From Siphonodentalium dalli (taxonomy: Eukaryota; Mollusca; Scaphopoda; Gadilida; Siphonodentaliidae), in NCBI GenBank assembly GCA_032622095.1, contig CP136065.1, forward strand, positions 155,131,577 to 155,195,576: 64,000 nucleotides of DNA, read 5' to 3'. The notes under the pieces are model-generated. The model was not told the DNA's origin. It searched no databases and saw only the letters and a program-made list of their open reading frames with translations. The stretch's first letter is position 1; every line of letters starts with the position of its first letter. This document shows positions 53,283-62,720 of the stretch, piece after piece. A program made the position numbers and the translations under genes.

Positions 53283-56200
53283 TTAATTACACTCAGGACA
53301 GACGTATTGTTTTAAAGCTCGTCCTTGTTTTGCAGTAACCTTAACGCACTCCCCATGATACCATTCCCTGCAGCTGTTACATTGGATCATGAATTTGCCA
53401 TCGTCTATTTTATTGCACCAGCAGTACAGAATATCTGCAGAGGAAATAGAGGCTCTTTCCTCCCCTCTCTTAATGACGGCCCGTAGCCATTTTGGCAGTT
53501 CCTCATCTCGACACAACTTAAGCCGGTCATGATGGAGTGTTACTAAACCGGTCTTAAGTCTGACCTTAAAGGTGCTCTTAGAAAGTAACTGCATTATTAC
53601 GCCCGGTCCCTTCCAGTTCACCGACAGTTTTTTATTTTTCCCCTTGATAACTGCTGTGTCGCGTAGGTAAACTATATCTCCCAACTTAAATGGTTTACAA
53701 AACATCCTGGCATCGTACTTTTTCTTCATTTGGACCTGAGACTGTTTTAGTTTATCTCTAGCAATCTCATGGGCGACCCTCATTGTATTTTCCAGTTCCA
53801 AAACAAACTCAGGTATATTTTCCATGCTTTTATGAGGGAAATTTGTGGGGTACATGAGGTCGACAGGTTTGGTTACCTCTCTGCCCAACATCAAACGATT
53901 CGGAGTGAAACCGGTTTGCCGACAAACCGATGATCGCAAAGCTCCAGCTATTTGGGGTAGGAAAATGTCCCAACTTTTCTGTTTTTTGCCCACAAAGCAG
54001 CGCACTGCGTCCATTAAAGTTCTATTATATCTTTCGCATTGGCCATTAGCGGATGGTCTATATGGCGAGCATCGGAGCTTATCAATATTCAGTGCCTTAC
54101 ACATTTCCGCAAAAAGATCGCTCTCAAAGTTCCGCCCTTGGTCTGTCAAAATCCCAAATGGAAGACCAAAGCGAGTAAAGAATTCATTTATCGCTGCCCG
54201 CGCCGTAACAATAGCTGTTTGAGAAGGTAATGGAATACATTCCACCCATTTGGTGAAAGAGTCAACGATCATGAGGACATATTCATTTCCCTGTTCCGTC
54301 CTCGGTAATGGCCCCAAAAAGTCCATGTGTACGCGTTCCATAGGTGCCCCCATTTGAATTTGTTGAAGTGGAGCGCGAGGGTGCCGGCTTTGCTTTTTAC
54401 AAACATTGCAAGTTTTGCAGGCTGCCACCCAGATCTCAACATCGTTATTTAGCCCAACCCAATAACCAATTTCCTTGACCCGCTCTTTCGTTCTACTCAT
54501 TCCTTGGTGTCCAGAAAGTGGAACATTGTGGCATAACTCAAATATTTCTTTTCTCATATTAAATGGAACCACTATAACTTTTCGCCCAGTCTTGCGGGTT
54601 CTATACAAAACATTATCATTATCAAGAACGCAAAGTTCCTTATTTAACCAATAATTTTTGGCAGCAGGGCTAGATATCAGTAAATCCCCTTCCGAAGGTT
54701 CCACAGTGTTGATTAGCCAATTCAAAATAAGTTTGAGATCTGGGTCAGCTTCTTGAGCTAACTTAATATCGTCCGATGAGTGCTTTTGAAATTCCACTAA
54801 CTGGACCGATGGTTTATGTTCAGGACCTGACCCCTTTCCGGTTAGGGAAAGGGCCATAGGATCCTTGGTTTCTCTATTTATAGTCTCTCCACCCGGATCC
54901 CAGGTCTCGTGTAGGCCTAATGGAGTATTTGGGATCAAAGGCTGTGTAAGCAACTTATTGGGGACCTCTTTGTGAGGGTTAGTCAGGTTAATTTGAGGAG
55001 AATCCATGGTTGGTGTTACTCCAGCTGAGGCCCAAAATAAATTTAAATCAAAATTAGCGCCTTGCTCCCTTTTTCCAATTCGTGAAATGGCAGACAGAGG
55101 TATTATGTCATTCACTTCTTCCTCAAATTTCTTTCTCTTCAACTCCACCCTTTTGCAGTAGGAACATCCCCCACAAGGCAGCGATTCAATCCCAGTTTCT
55201 GCTTTACAATATTCGTCCCATGGGATCCTACTCAGCGCATCTGCATTCGAATGTTTTTCACCCTTCCGAAATACTATTTGCATGTTAAATTGACTTAATT
55301 CGAGGAGCCATCTAGCCAATTGGCCTTGGGGCTCCTTGAAATTCATCAACCACGTAAGACTGCTGTGGTCTGTACGGAGCGTAAAAGGTTTGCCCAATAA
55401 ATAATGCTTGTATTGGCGAGTAAAACATACGACAGCTAAAAGTTCCTTACGTGTGGTGCAATAATTCCGCTGTTCCTTTGATAAAGCTAGACTCCCATAG
55501 CAAATAACTTTTTCTTGCCCATTTTGTATCTGAATTAATTCAGCCCCCATACACGTTTGTGAACAATCGGTATCTAGCAGATATGGGTCGGTTTTATTCG
55601 GAAGGGCCAATACTGGTGGGCTCGTTAGAAGTTTCCGAAGGTTTTGCCAGGCAGATTCTTCAGAATCTCCCCATGAAAAAGGTTTTTTCCTTATAGAATC
55701 GTATAAAGGTTTGGCAAGTTCTGCAAAACCTTTAACAAAGTTACGGTGATAGTTAACCAACCCCATAAACCTCTCCACTTCCTTCGCCGAACGTGGACGT
55801 GGCCAATCTTTGACTACTTGAGTTGCACTATCCCCCATTTCTAGCCCGTTTGCACTTATGACTCTTCCAAGGAATTGCACTTCTTTTTGGAACAGAAGAC
55901 ATTTCCGGGGTTTTAGTTTTAAGCCATATTCTCGAAACCTCAATAAAACTTCTTTTAAATTGTTTATGTGCGAATCTACTCCCTGCCCCATAACCAAACA
56001 ATCGTCTACAAATGCCAAAGTGGTCTTCCAGAGGAGCCCGCGCAACACGAGATTCATTGCCCGACAGTAACTAGCCACCGCGCCCGTCAGTCCAAAACTT
56101 AAACGTTCAAACTCAAAAATCCCGTATTTAGTAATAAACGCAGTCTTAGGTTGGTCTTCCTCTTTGATACGGAGCTGGTAATACGCCTGGTTGCAGTCCA

Positions 56201-58172
56201 ATTTTGACGCCCATTCGTTGTCAGCTAGGGCCGCTAGACAATCATCGACTAGCGGTAGGGGAAATTGATCTTTTTTGGTTACCGCGTTCAATTTTCGATA
56301 ATCTAAGCACCACCGTACCGTATGGTCAGGTTTACGGATAAGAACCGGTACTGAACACCACTCAGACATAGAAGGTTTAATTATTCCGGCGCCCAAAAGT
56401 TTCTTCAAGTGCGACTCCTCCTCCCCCGCAAAGGCTTCCGGGGTCCTACGCATTCTTAATTTAACGGGTGTTGCATCACCAGTAGGAATGGTGTGCTCTA
56501 TAGCCGTAAAATGCCCAAGATCATACTCGTGGGTAGCAAAAATGTCTTGGAATTCTATTAATAAGTCTTTTAATTTCAATTGTTCTGAATAATTCAAGTG
56601 TACTATTGACCTTTCAAAAAGTTGGGATAAATGTGGGGGCAATGTTGAGATATTTCCATTTTCCACCACAGTTTCATTGACTCGTGGGTGATTATCGCAA
56701 AACCTTTCCGAGGTCAGTGAACTAATCTCAGAAACATGAGAGATTTGACGGTTCTTCCTCAGCGTTACCCAAGACCCGGTAGGATTTAAAATGCAACAAA
56801 GTATTTCAGTGGTCCTCTTACTGTGTAACGAACACCCCACAATTATCTTATCCCCTATAACCGGTTCTACTATAAAATCGTGGGCCATGGAATTTACTCG
56901 ACAACTGACCAGCCTACCTGTACGAGGGGGAATCACACATTTATTGGAAATCATTACCGGTTGAATCCTTTCTTCCGGTTTTTTATCACTCATCCTTCGG
57001 TTAGAAAACAAATGGGAACCTATGTGTACGTCACTCTCCCTCCCAGGACCTGCCCCAACTATCATACTCTCGCCAAGTTGGTCCTCAGGCAGTAAAACCG
57101 GGAGATCAAAACTTGCAGCCATATTCTCACCAAGTTGGTCCTCCGGCAGCAAGGCCGGGAGATCAAAACTTGCTGTCATATTCTCACCAAGTTGGTCCTC
57201 CGGCGGCAAGGCCGGGAGATCAAAACTGGCAGTCCTACTCTCACCAAGTTGGTCCTCCGGCGGCGAAGTCGGAAGCTCAAAACTTGCAGTCATACTCTCG
57301 CCAAGTTGGTCCTCCGGCGGCAAGGCCGGAAGATCAAAACTCTCAGTCATACTTTTACCAAAAAGATGAGGACACTTCCTATTGACTGTACCAATTCCCA
57401 CCAGTCCAAATGTACACAAGGGACTACCACAAGATATAGGAATGAGTTCGTTATTGAGGTGGAGTTCATCATTTAAGAGATCTAAGGTCATACAATGTTT
57501 TTTCATGAAATCATACCCTAAGAGCATTTGATCATAAATGGGTGCTACATAGAAATTCTCCTGGAAGGTTTGGGTTCCTAATTTAATCTCTACTGGCCCT
57601 ACATATAACCCTCCCATACCAGAATTCCTGGCGGCTAACTTCAAGTTCACATGATTTATAATTGGCGGTGTTATAGTAAAACCTTCAAAAATCTTATCGG
57701 AAATTATGGAGACTTCTGCGGCTGAAACTATTACCGATTCCACTTCCATACCATTTAGAAATACATTCACCATCGCCAACGGTCTTTGAACCTTATGAAT
57801 CCCAACTTCCGGATCGGCTGGTAAAGAGTTGCTGAGAATGTTAGGTAGAGTTTTTCCCTCTAAATCTCCCAGCAACCCTTGACAGGCCTGGTCCCTCAAA
57901 AGTGTTTGGGCTGTGATAAAGTTTGAGACTGCCATCGAGTCCTTTAAACCATTGAGTACCAAACCCTCTCGCGCCGTAAACTCTGATGTTAAATCAATCA
58001 AAATTCCCTCCGATACTGAAATAACCTCGGGTATTGTATCACTTGAGAAATTTATCAAATCGTCAGGTATTGATTTAACTATTGAATCCATTAAGTTGTC
58101 GGGTATTGGGTTAACTTTATTGGATACCCGGCTGATATTATTGAGAGGAAATGGCTCCCCTTTAACGGACAA
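53283..58172 (-). CDS. pol: Pol polyprotein: protease-like, RT, RNase H, integrase, PHD finger
   Basis: 1629 residues from the first listed codon (TTG at 58172); the frame is open further upstream to about 58347 and overlaps gag in the -1 phase, so frameshifted translation is likely. Residues 130-240 are retropepsin-like but read VSAAEVSII where DTG is expected, though LLGYDF is kept. 272-370: five 19-residue repeats. RT 590-775 with LDYRKLN and FVDD. RNase H 862-982 (D869, E910, D935, D978). Integrase with HHCC (H1215, H1222, C1252, C1255) and DDE (D1284, D1344, E1380), then a GPY/F-like module (VNWKGPGVI). PHD finger 1583-1628. Confidence 0.95.
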   Translation of the reverse strand: MSVKGEPFPLNNISRVSNKVNPIPDNLMDSIVKSIPDDLINFSSDTIPEVISVSEGILIDLTSEFTAREGLVLNGLKDSMAVSNFITAQTLLRDQACQGLLGDLEGKTLPNILSNSLPADPEVGIHKVQRPLAMVNVFLNGMEVESVIVSAAEVSIISDKIFEGFTITPPIINHVNLKLAARNSGMGGLYVGPVEIKLGTQTFQENFYVAPIYDQMLLGYDFMKKHCMTLDLLNDELHLNNELIPISCGSPLCTFGLVGIGTVNRKCPHLFGKSMTESFDLPALPPEDQLGESMTASFELPTSPPEDQLGESRTASFDLPALPPEDQLGENMTASFDLPALLPEDQLGENMAASFDLPVLLPEDQLGESMIVGAGPGRESDVHIGSHLFSNRRMSDKKPEERIQPVMISNKCVIPPRTGRLVSCRVNSMAHDFIVEPVIGDKIIVGCSLHSKRTTEILCCILNPTGSWVTLRKNRQISHVSEISSLTSERFCDNHPRVNETVVENGNISTLPPHLSQLFERSIVHLNYSEQLKLKDLLIEFQDIFATHEYDLGHFTAIEHTIPTGDATPVKLRMRRTPEAFAGEEESHLKKLLGAGIIKPSMSEWCSVPVLIRKPDHTVRWCLDYRKLNAVTKKDQFPLPLVDDCLAALADNEWASKLDCNQAYYQLRIKEEDQPKTAFITKYGIFEFERLSFGLTGAVASYCRAMNLVLRGLLWKTTLAFVDDCLVMGQGVDSHINNLKEVLLRFREYGLKLKPRKCLLFQKEVQFLGRVISANGLEMGDSATQVVKDWPRPRSAKEVERFMGLVNYHRNFVKGFAELAKPLYDSIRKKPFSWGDSEESAWQNLRKLLTSPPVLALPNKTDPYLLDTDCSQTCMGAELIQIQNGQEKVICYGSLALSKEQRNYCTTRKELLAVVCFTRQYKHYLLGKPFTLRTDHSSLTWLMNFKEPQGQLARWLLELSQFNMQIVFRKGEKHSNADALSRIPWDEYCKAETGIESLPCGGCSYCKRVELKRKKFEEEVNDIIPLSAISRIGKREQGANFDLNLFWASAGVTPTMDSPQINLTNPHKEVPNKLLTQPLIPNTPLGLHETWDPGGETINRETKDPMALSLTGKGSGPEHKPSVQLVEFQKHSSDDIKLAQEADPDLKLILNWLINTVEPSEGDLLISSPAAKNYWLNKELCVLDNDNVLYRTRKTGRKVIVVPFNMRKEIFELCHNVPLSGHQGMSRTKERVKEIGYWVGLNNDVEIWVAACKTCNVCKKQSRHPRAPLQQIQMGAPMERVHMDFLGPLPRTEQGNEYVLMIVDSFTKWVECIPLPSQTAIVTARAAINEFFTRFGLPFGILTDQGRNFESDLFAEMCKALNIDKLRCSPYRPSANGQCERYNRTLMDAVRCFVGKKQKSWDIFLPQIAGALRSSVCRQTGFTPNRLMLGREVTKPVDLMYPTNFPHKSMENIPEFVLELENTMRVAHEIARDKLKQSQVQMKKKYDARMFCKPFKLGDIVYLRDTAVIKGKNKKLSVNWKGPGVIMQLLSKSTFKVRLKTGLVTLHHDRLKLCRDEELPKWLRAVIKRGEERASISSADILYCWCNKIDDGKFMIQCNSCREWYHGECVKVTAKQGRALKQYVCPECN
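53289..53426 (-). other. PHD finger at integrase C-terminus
   Basis: Residues 1583-1628 of Pol give C4HC3: C1584, C1586, C1598, C1601, H1606, C1609, C1625, C1628. The sequence YCWCNKIDDGKFMIQC and WYHGECV resembles PHD fingers that bind methylated histone H3 Lys4, including the aromatic Y1583 and W1604. Gypsy chromoviruses carry a chromodomain in this place. Confidence 0.9.
57075..57359 (-). repeat. 57 bp tandem repeat in pol, 5 copies
   Basis: Encodes five 19-residue units such as GESMTASFELPTSPPEDQL between the protease-like domain and RT. The period is a whole number of codons, so the frame is kept. Confidence 0.9.
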
Positions 58173-58264
58173 TTCATTTACATGTACATCTGTGTAATCA
58201 ATATTTACATTTATTAGCTCATTCTTACCAACTTCCTTGAGACCATCTACAAATGGAGCCGGAA

Positions 58265-61200
58265 TCAGGCCTCTTGACCCGACTCTCTGAAGTTTGACAT
58301 GCCCATTTTGTTTCCGGTTTCCGCATTTTCCGGAGGCGCTGAACGATTAAAGGGCTTGCCACTGGGACAATTACGAGCGTAGTGGCCCCTACCCCCACAA
58401 GAAAAACAGGTAAACCTCCCTCCATTTTCCTTACTAAACCGGTTAGGCCTCTGATCATTTCCGCGCCCCCTTCCACGACCTACTCCGGGTTGAAGGTTAG
58501 ATATTTGACGCATCAAAACTCCGTAGCCATCCTCAGTATTGGAGGCTTGCGACTTAACTTCTACTCTCGATACTCCCGGAGAATATTCACTTTCAAATGC
58601 CCCAACACTTCGTACTTCCCTTTTTCTTCCCAGGGCTTGAGTGGCTTGAATGTATTTCACCTTTTTTACTGCATCTTCTATGTTTGGTAGTTGGAGCCCG
58701 TTGGTATAATCCCCAGAATTCCGATCGTAAAGCCCTTGACAAAATCTGGCCACAGCTTGTCCCATTATAATTTTTTCCGGTGACCCTTTCCATACTTTAG
58801 AAGCCTTCATAAGAACCCGATCCGCCCACTCCTGTAGGAGTTCATCTCTATTTTGGGTCATACTCAAGAATTGGGCGCTTAGAGTTTCGGGCGGTTGTTG
58901 GGCCCCATAATGAACCACCAATTTGTCCATCACGGCTTGGAAACCCAAATCCGGATGATTTTCGGAAAGAAAAGCGTAGTAGTCAAGAACCTTTCCCTCC
59001 AAGCTTAAACATAAGGCCGTTAATTTCTCAACTGCAGTCAATTGATGTAAAACAGCGAAGCTTTCAAACTTAGCCCGAAAACCTTCAAAGCTATTGCGGC
59101 CATCAAATTTCAATCCATGAGGGAGATTGGGAAACTTATGTCTTCGATCCCTTTCCTGAACATGGTCCCGATCATTCCCATTAAAGTGAGGCGGAGGATC
59201 TCTCCAGTCATTGTTCCCATGTCGCCCATGTGCATAGCGTTCACCTTGATCATTTCGACGGACAAGGAATTCATCGCGGTCTCTTAAATCGTACTCGGGT
59301 CGAGGATTAGGCTTATCCCTACACCCTTGAGGGTGATATAACATTTCCGGGCTAACGTCCCGACTGTGTCGGCGCATTTCATTTCTGTTTGAACATTCAC
59401 GACGAATCGGTCTGGGGCTTTTATCCCCATGCTGGTGCGGAGAATAGCATCTGTCCGCGCGCTCCCGTCGGTATGGTTCTAAACTACTAGCACTAGTCTG
59501 TTCAGCCGACAAATCCGGATAAAAACCATGCCTATGCGCGGAATGACGTTTGTCCCTACTCTGTTGGCGCATATCGGGTCTATAATCACCGTGTCCACTT
59601 GGGGAACCCTGTCTATCATCGCGTTCTATGTGGCGCGGTTCTGGAACACCAGTAGAGTAATGCCCCCTGCGCGGAGAATCCCGGCGACATTCTATCTCGC
59701 CTCGATGGGATTCCGGACTCAAATATTCTCGTCTGCCCGACGAATATGGTCGGTTGTCAGGTTCTAAACGGCGTGATTCTGACTGTATAGAGTGTCGTCT
59801 GTGCGGTGAACCACGACTGACGGCTAATTTGTTTGGTCGCGATTCAGGACTCTCTCTACGTTTTAGTGGAGAATGCTGCGAGTCAACATATTTGATACGT
59901 CGCGGCGATACAAGTCTGTCTGCGCGCTCCATGCTTGGTTCCGAGTGGCGATGTCGCCTGCGTGGTGAATGAACCTTGTGTCGCGATTGGTGATTATCTC
60001 TACTTCGTTGCGTAGAATAATGCGTGTCAACATACTCTGTATGCCGCGGAGAAGCAAGTTTGTCTATGCGCGACTGTAGACGACTCATGGTTCGACTATG
60101 TGAGGCGTCTTGTGAAACTACCTTGCGTTTGGCTACCACATTCTTAAACGGAGAATGGTCACTCCCCCCTTCTGAAAGTGAGAGTTTCCTGTTATCATGC
60201 CTGCCTGCAACTGTAATATCATGCAGCCTATTCTCCACCCCCAAAAGATCAGGAATATCCCTACTCCTGTGAGAAGGCTTAGACAGGCCCCGTATAGGCC
60301 TAACCGATTTATCCACATCGCGGTTTCGTAGATGCTGGGTCGGAGAACATGCATGCGGACTGACCATTTTAAGAGTCAACTTCGGATGTTGAGGTGAGTT
60401 TGGTGAATTTGTACAGACTCGTTGAAACTCCGGTGTGGCCCCCTGAGATGTACGACGAGGGTCCACATATAATTGCATTTGTGATAATTGGTGACTTAAA
60501 TAATTGACATACTTATGTTGATGCTCTAACCGCTCAATTGTGTCATCCCTGTTAAAAGTCGAACCATGATTGTAGGACGCTAACCGACTATGAGAGGCCG
60601 TTGATACATTCGACCCTGACCGGCTAAGGTCCGAGTCCGAAAAGGAATCGCGGGGGCTCCCCTTACATGGAGTCGGTGCCTTCGCCAATAATTTAGAGGA
60701 TTTGATATCAAAATTTATCAGCGAACCTGTCAGCGATGTTTTAGCAGTGGAGGTTAATTTATGTAAACCCGATCGGTCCGGTTTCGGACTGGAAGAAGCA
60801 GGAATGGAACCCTCAAAACTGATAGCAGGGGGCTGAGATGTGGAAATTTCTCCCTGTCGTTGAATGTCAGCATCGCGTTCAACTGACTGGTCCATCCCCA
60901 GGTCCGAAACCGAAGATTTTGATTTGCCCTCATCATCGGTACCTAACCGCGCTCTCACCCCATGTAATTCCCTCTCCCTACCCTTATGAAAATGGGTATG
61001 CTCCTGTGGAAAAGGGTCGGTTGCCGGAGGGGTAGGCGGTCCCTCAAAATCTCCCCGAACAGCCGGATTGCGATCAAACTCCTCAACCAACTCCTCGAGA
61101 CGTTCAAGCGTTTCTTGGTCGCACAAGCGGGGGGCGCTGGACTCCATACCCGCAAAAATACGAAAATCGATAAGCGGCAACAATTTATCGATCGAAGTTG

Positions 61201-61345
61201 CTAAAGGCAACTTGTGCAAAATTTCCGGGAGTAAATTCCCATATACATGCCTGTTATACAAAAGTATATCCGCACGTTTTCGCCCGATGCCCGGCAAAGA
61301 AAGAAGCTCTCGATACGAGCAAAAATTTATGGCTAACAAGAACAT
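58265..61345 (-). CDS. gag: Gag polyprotein with N-terminal HhH and RS-rich region
   Basis: 1026 residues; an in-frame TGA lies 12 bases before the ATG (61343-61345), so the start is firm. Residues 10-36 contain LLSLPGIGRKRADILLYNR, a helix-hairpin-helix DNA-binding motif like those of ComEA/UvrC-type proteins. Residues ~200-740 are rich in Arg, Ser, His and Pro (SPRRRHRHSE-type), unusually long. Residues ~745-900 are the Gag capsid domain (FEGFRAKFESFAVLH). 953-962 has GVGRGRGRG and 980-993 is a CCHC knuckle CFSCGGRGHYARNC. Gag packages RNA; the HhH and RS-like part suggest extra nucleic-acid or nuclear roles, an inference. Confidence 0.9.
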   Translation of the reverse strand: MFLLAINFCSYRELLSLPGIGRKRADILLYNRHVYGNLLPEILHKLPLATSIDKLLPLIDFRIFAGMESSAPRLCDQETLERLEELVEEFDRNPAVRGDFEGPPTPPATDPFPQEHTHFHKGRERELHGVRARLGTDDEGKSKSSVSDLGMDQSVERDADIQRQGEISTSQPPAISFEGSIPASSSPKPDRSGLHKLTSTAKTSLTGSLINFDIKSSKLLAKAPTPCKGSPRDSFSDSDLSRSGSNVSTASHSRLASYNHGSTFNRDDTIERLEHQHKYVNYLSHQLSQMQLYVDPRRTSQGATPEFQRVCTNSPNSPQHPKLTLKMVSPHACSPTQHLRNRDVDKSVRPIRGLSKPSHRSRDIPDLLGVENRLHDITVAGRHDNRKLSLSEGGSDHSPFKNVVAKRKVVSQDASHSRTMSRLQSRIDKLASPRHTEYVDTHYSTQRSRDNHQSRHKVHSPRRRHRHSEPSMERADRLVSPRRIKYVDSQHSPLKRRESPESRPNKLAVSRGSPHRRHSIQSESRRLEPDNRPYSSGRREYLSPESHRGEIECRRDSPRRGHYSTGVPEPRHIERDDRQGSPSGHGDYRPDMRQQSRDKRHSAHRHGFYPDLSAEQTSASSLEPYRRERADRCYSPHQHGDKSPRPIRRECSNRNEMRRHSRDVSPEMLYHPQGCRDKPNPRPEYDLRDRDEFLVRRNDQGERYAHGRHGNNDWRDPPPHFNGNDRDHVQERDRRHKFPNLPHGLKFDGRNSFEGFRAKFESFAVLHQLTAVEKLTALCLSLEGKVLDYYAFLSENHPDLGFQAVMDKLVVHYGAQQPPETLSAQFLSMTQNRDELLQEWADRVLMKASKVWKGSPEKIIMGQAVARFCQGLYDRNSGDYTNGLQLPNIEDAVKKVKYIQATQALGRKREVRSVGAFESEYSPGVSRVEVKSQASNTEDGYGVLMRQISNLQPGVGRGRGRGNDQRPNRFSKENGGRFTCFSCGGRGHYARNCPSGKPFNRSAPPENAETGNKMGMSNFRESGQEA
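61238..61318 (-). other. Helix-hairpin-helix motif in Gag
   Basis: Residues 10-36 of Gag. The core ELLSLPGIGRKRADILL has the LPGIG hairpin and following Lys/Arg-Ala helix typical of non-specific DNA-binding HhH motifs. Confidence 0.75.
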
Positions 61346-62021
61346 GAGGAAATCTCAAAACACAATAGTGTCAATAAAGTCCAGATGAATACACAATAGT
61401 GTCAAGAACAACCCCCAAAAAATGGCAGCCCGTGAGACGTCGGTCTATAGGACTTGTAACAAAATAAAGGGAAGAAAACTTCAGCAAGTTACAATTCTGA
61501 CAGCTACACTGTCACCGAGACTGAGATTATTCCATCGTGCACTGGCTCAAGGGAGACAGAAAAAGCAATAACATGATATACCAATAGCCGGAGACAAATG
61601 TGTCTAGTGCTAATACCTGAATAGCGGCATATATATCGCAAAGAATCTTTAAAATGCCCTTGAATCTTCAAATTAGACAAAAAATATCCACCTGAGCAAC
61701 ATGAGGTCACGTGACCAAAACATCCGTTTCTGTGAAAAGAAACAGGAAAATATAAACAAAAGCACGTGGAGCTAAACCCCGTGTCGCCCACCGCCAAACC
61801 ACGTGTCCCAGACACTTCGACAAAACACGGAAAGAAGCAGTCTTAATATACGCCAATTCCGACAAAATACGGAATGAAAAAGTCTCTATAGGCGCCCATT
61901 CCAACCAAGGTGGCAAGTGAGAATAACAAAAAATACCCGAAAAAAGTTAGAGCCGAGTGGAATCCCCAACTTTCCCGTTGCCGATAGAATTGAATTACAA
62001 CGTCAAAACACCACGACAAAA
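61346..62021 (-). other. Untranslated leader of Gypsy element
   Basis: About 670 bases between primer site and gag ATG. It probably holds packaging and splicing signals; none is identified. Confidence 0.6.
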
Positions 62022-62039
62022 CCAATATTCTCGTCGCCA
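62022..62039 (-). promoter_or_regulatory. Primer-binding site of Gypsy element
   Basis: The minus strand reads TGGCGACGAGAATATTGG one base after the 5' LTR end, complementary to a tRNA 3' end (CCA). tRNA not assigned. Confidence 0.7.
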
Positions 62040-62040
62040 A

Positions 62041-62318
62041 TGTGTTATCTTTTGGGTTATGGCAAAGATAAGGTTATTTATATAAGGTTCTCACCTGTTT
62101 TACTCTCCTAGTCCTTCCAGTTATATACTTTCCTGGCGTGCTTTACCGATGGCGGTCCCGATTCAAGAGATCGCACACTTCCTTTTTAGCTCCGCCCTTC
62201 TCTCTCGTCTTTCTCCCTTGTTACCCAATCACAGACCAGTTAGAGTTCAGATGCCAAAGGTTACAGCTATTGGTTTCTTAAGGGCCAGAGGTCATAGTTC
62301 ACATTGACATATTCTACA
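62041..62318 (-). repeat. 5' LTR of Gypsy element
   Basis: 278 bp. On the minus strand it contains a CCAAT box (62269-62273), a GC box GGGCGG (62192-62197) and a TATA-like AAGTATATAA (62121-62130), in promoter order, followed by TATATAAATAA near the LTR end. Confidence 0.95.
62121..62130 (-). promoter_or_regulatory. TATA box of Gypsy LTR promoter
   Basis: AAGTATATAA on the minus strand, about 60 bases downstream of a GC box and 140 of a CCAAT box in the 5' LTR. This is a compact RNA polymerase II promoter layout. Confidence 0.55.
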
Positions 62319-62322
62319 TTTC

Positions 62323-62720
62323 GCACTGTTATCTTCTAATTGTCTAATTTCCTTTTGGCCCAATAAAGAGTAAGCACATTGTCTCGCCTTCGTGAACATT
62401 AAACGTACTTATGTATTATTCTTATTGCGACGAGCACTCACTTTATTGCTGACTGGAGTGGTCGATTTGGCAAAGTGCAGAAATAGGCTGTGCTATTATA
62501 TTGAATAGAAATCGAGTTCACCTGCGTTGGGATATTAATAAATTAGTGAAATCCTGTTAACAGCTTGACGCGTTACACTGGGTCACCTAATTAGGAAATT
62601 ATATCATTGCATGGATAACAGTGTCATTTGCTTTGGCTTACATTTCTTATTCTAGTAATGCAAAATCAACACACAACAATCAACAGGTCTGATTACACAC
62701 ACTATTGTTTTGTGTAGGAC
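62323..62720. other. Spacer between Gypsy element and LINE ORF1
   Basis: No ORF or repeat is recognised. It would be part of the ORF1-ORF2 intergenic region if the LINE halves on both sides of the Gypsy element are one copy. Confidence 0.4.

Larger units (their letters stand above)
49823..62318 (-). mobile_element. 12.5 kb Ty3/Gypsy-type retrotransposon with Tpt1-TatD ORF
   Basis: LTRs 49823-50100 and 62041-62318 (278 bp each) appear identical on reading and run TGTAGAATATG...GATAACACA on the minus strand. TTTC flanks both ends (49819-49822 and 62319-62322). Minus-strand order: LTR, primer site, 670-base leader, gag (61345-58265), pol (58172-53283, order protease-like, RT, RNase H, integrase, PHD), a third ORF (53239-50387), purine tract, LTR. 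RT before integrase places it in Ty3/Gypsy. All three ORFs are uninterrupted. Identical LTRs, matching flanks and open ORFs indicate a very recent, possibly active copy. Confidence 0.95.

Noticed and set aside
57022-57385. Plus-strand repetitive ORFs
   Set aside because: These are antisense shadows of the 57 bp tandem repeat in pol.
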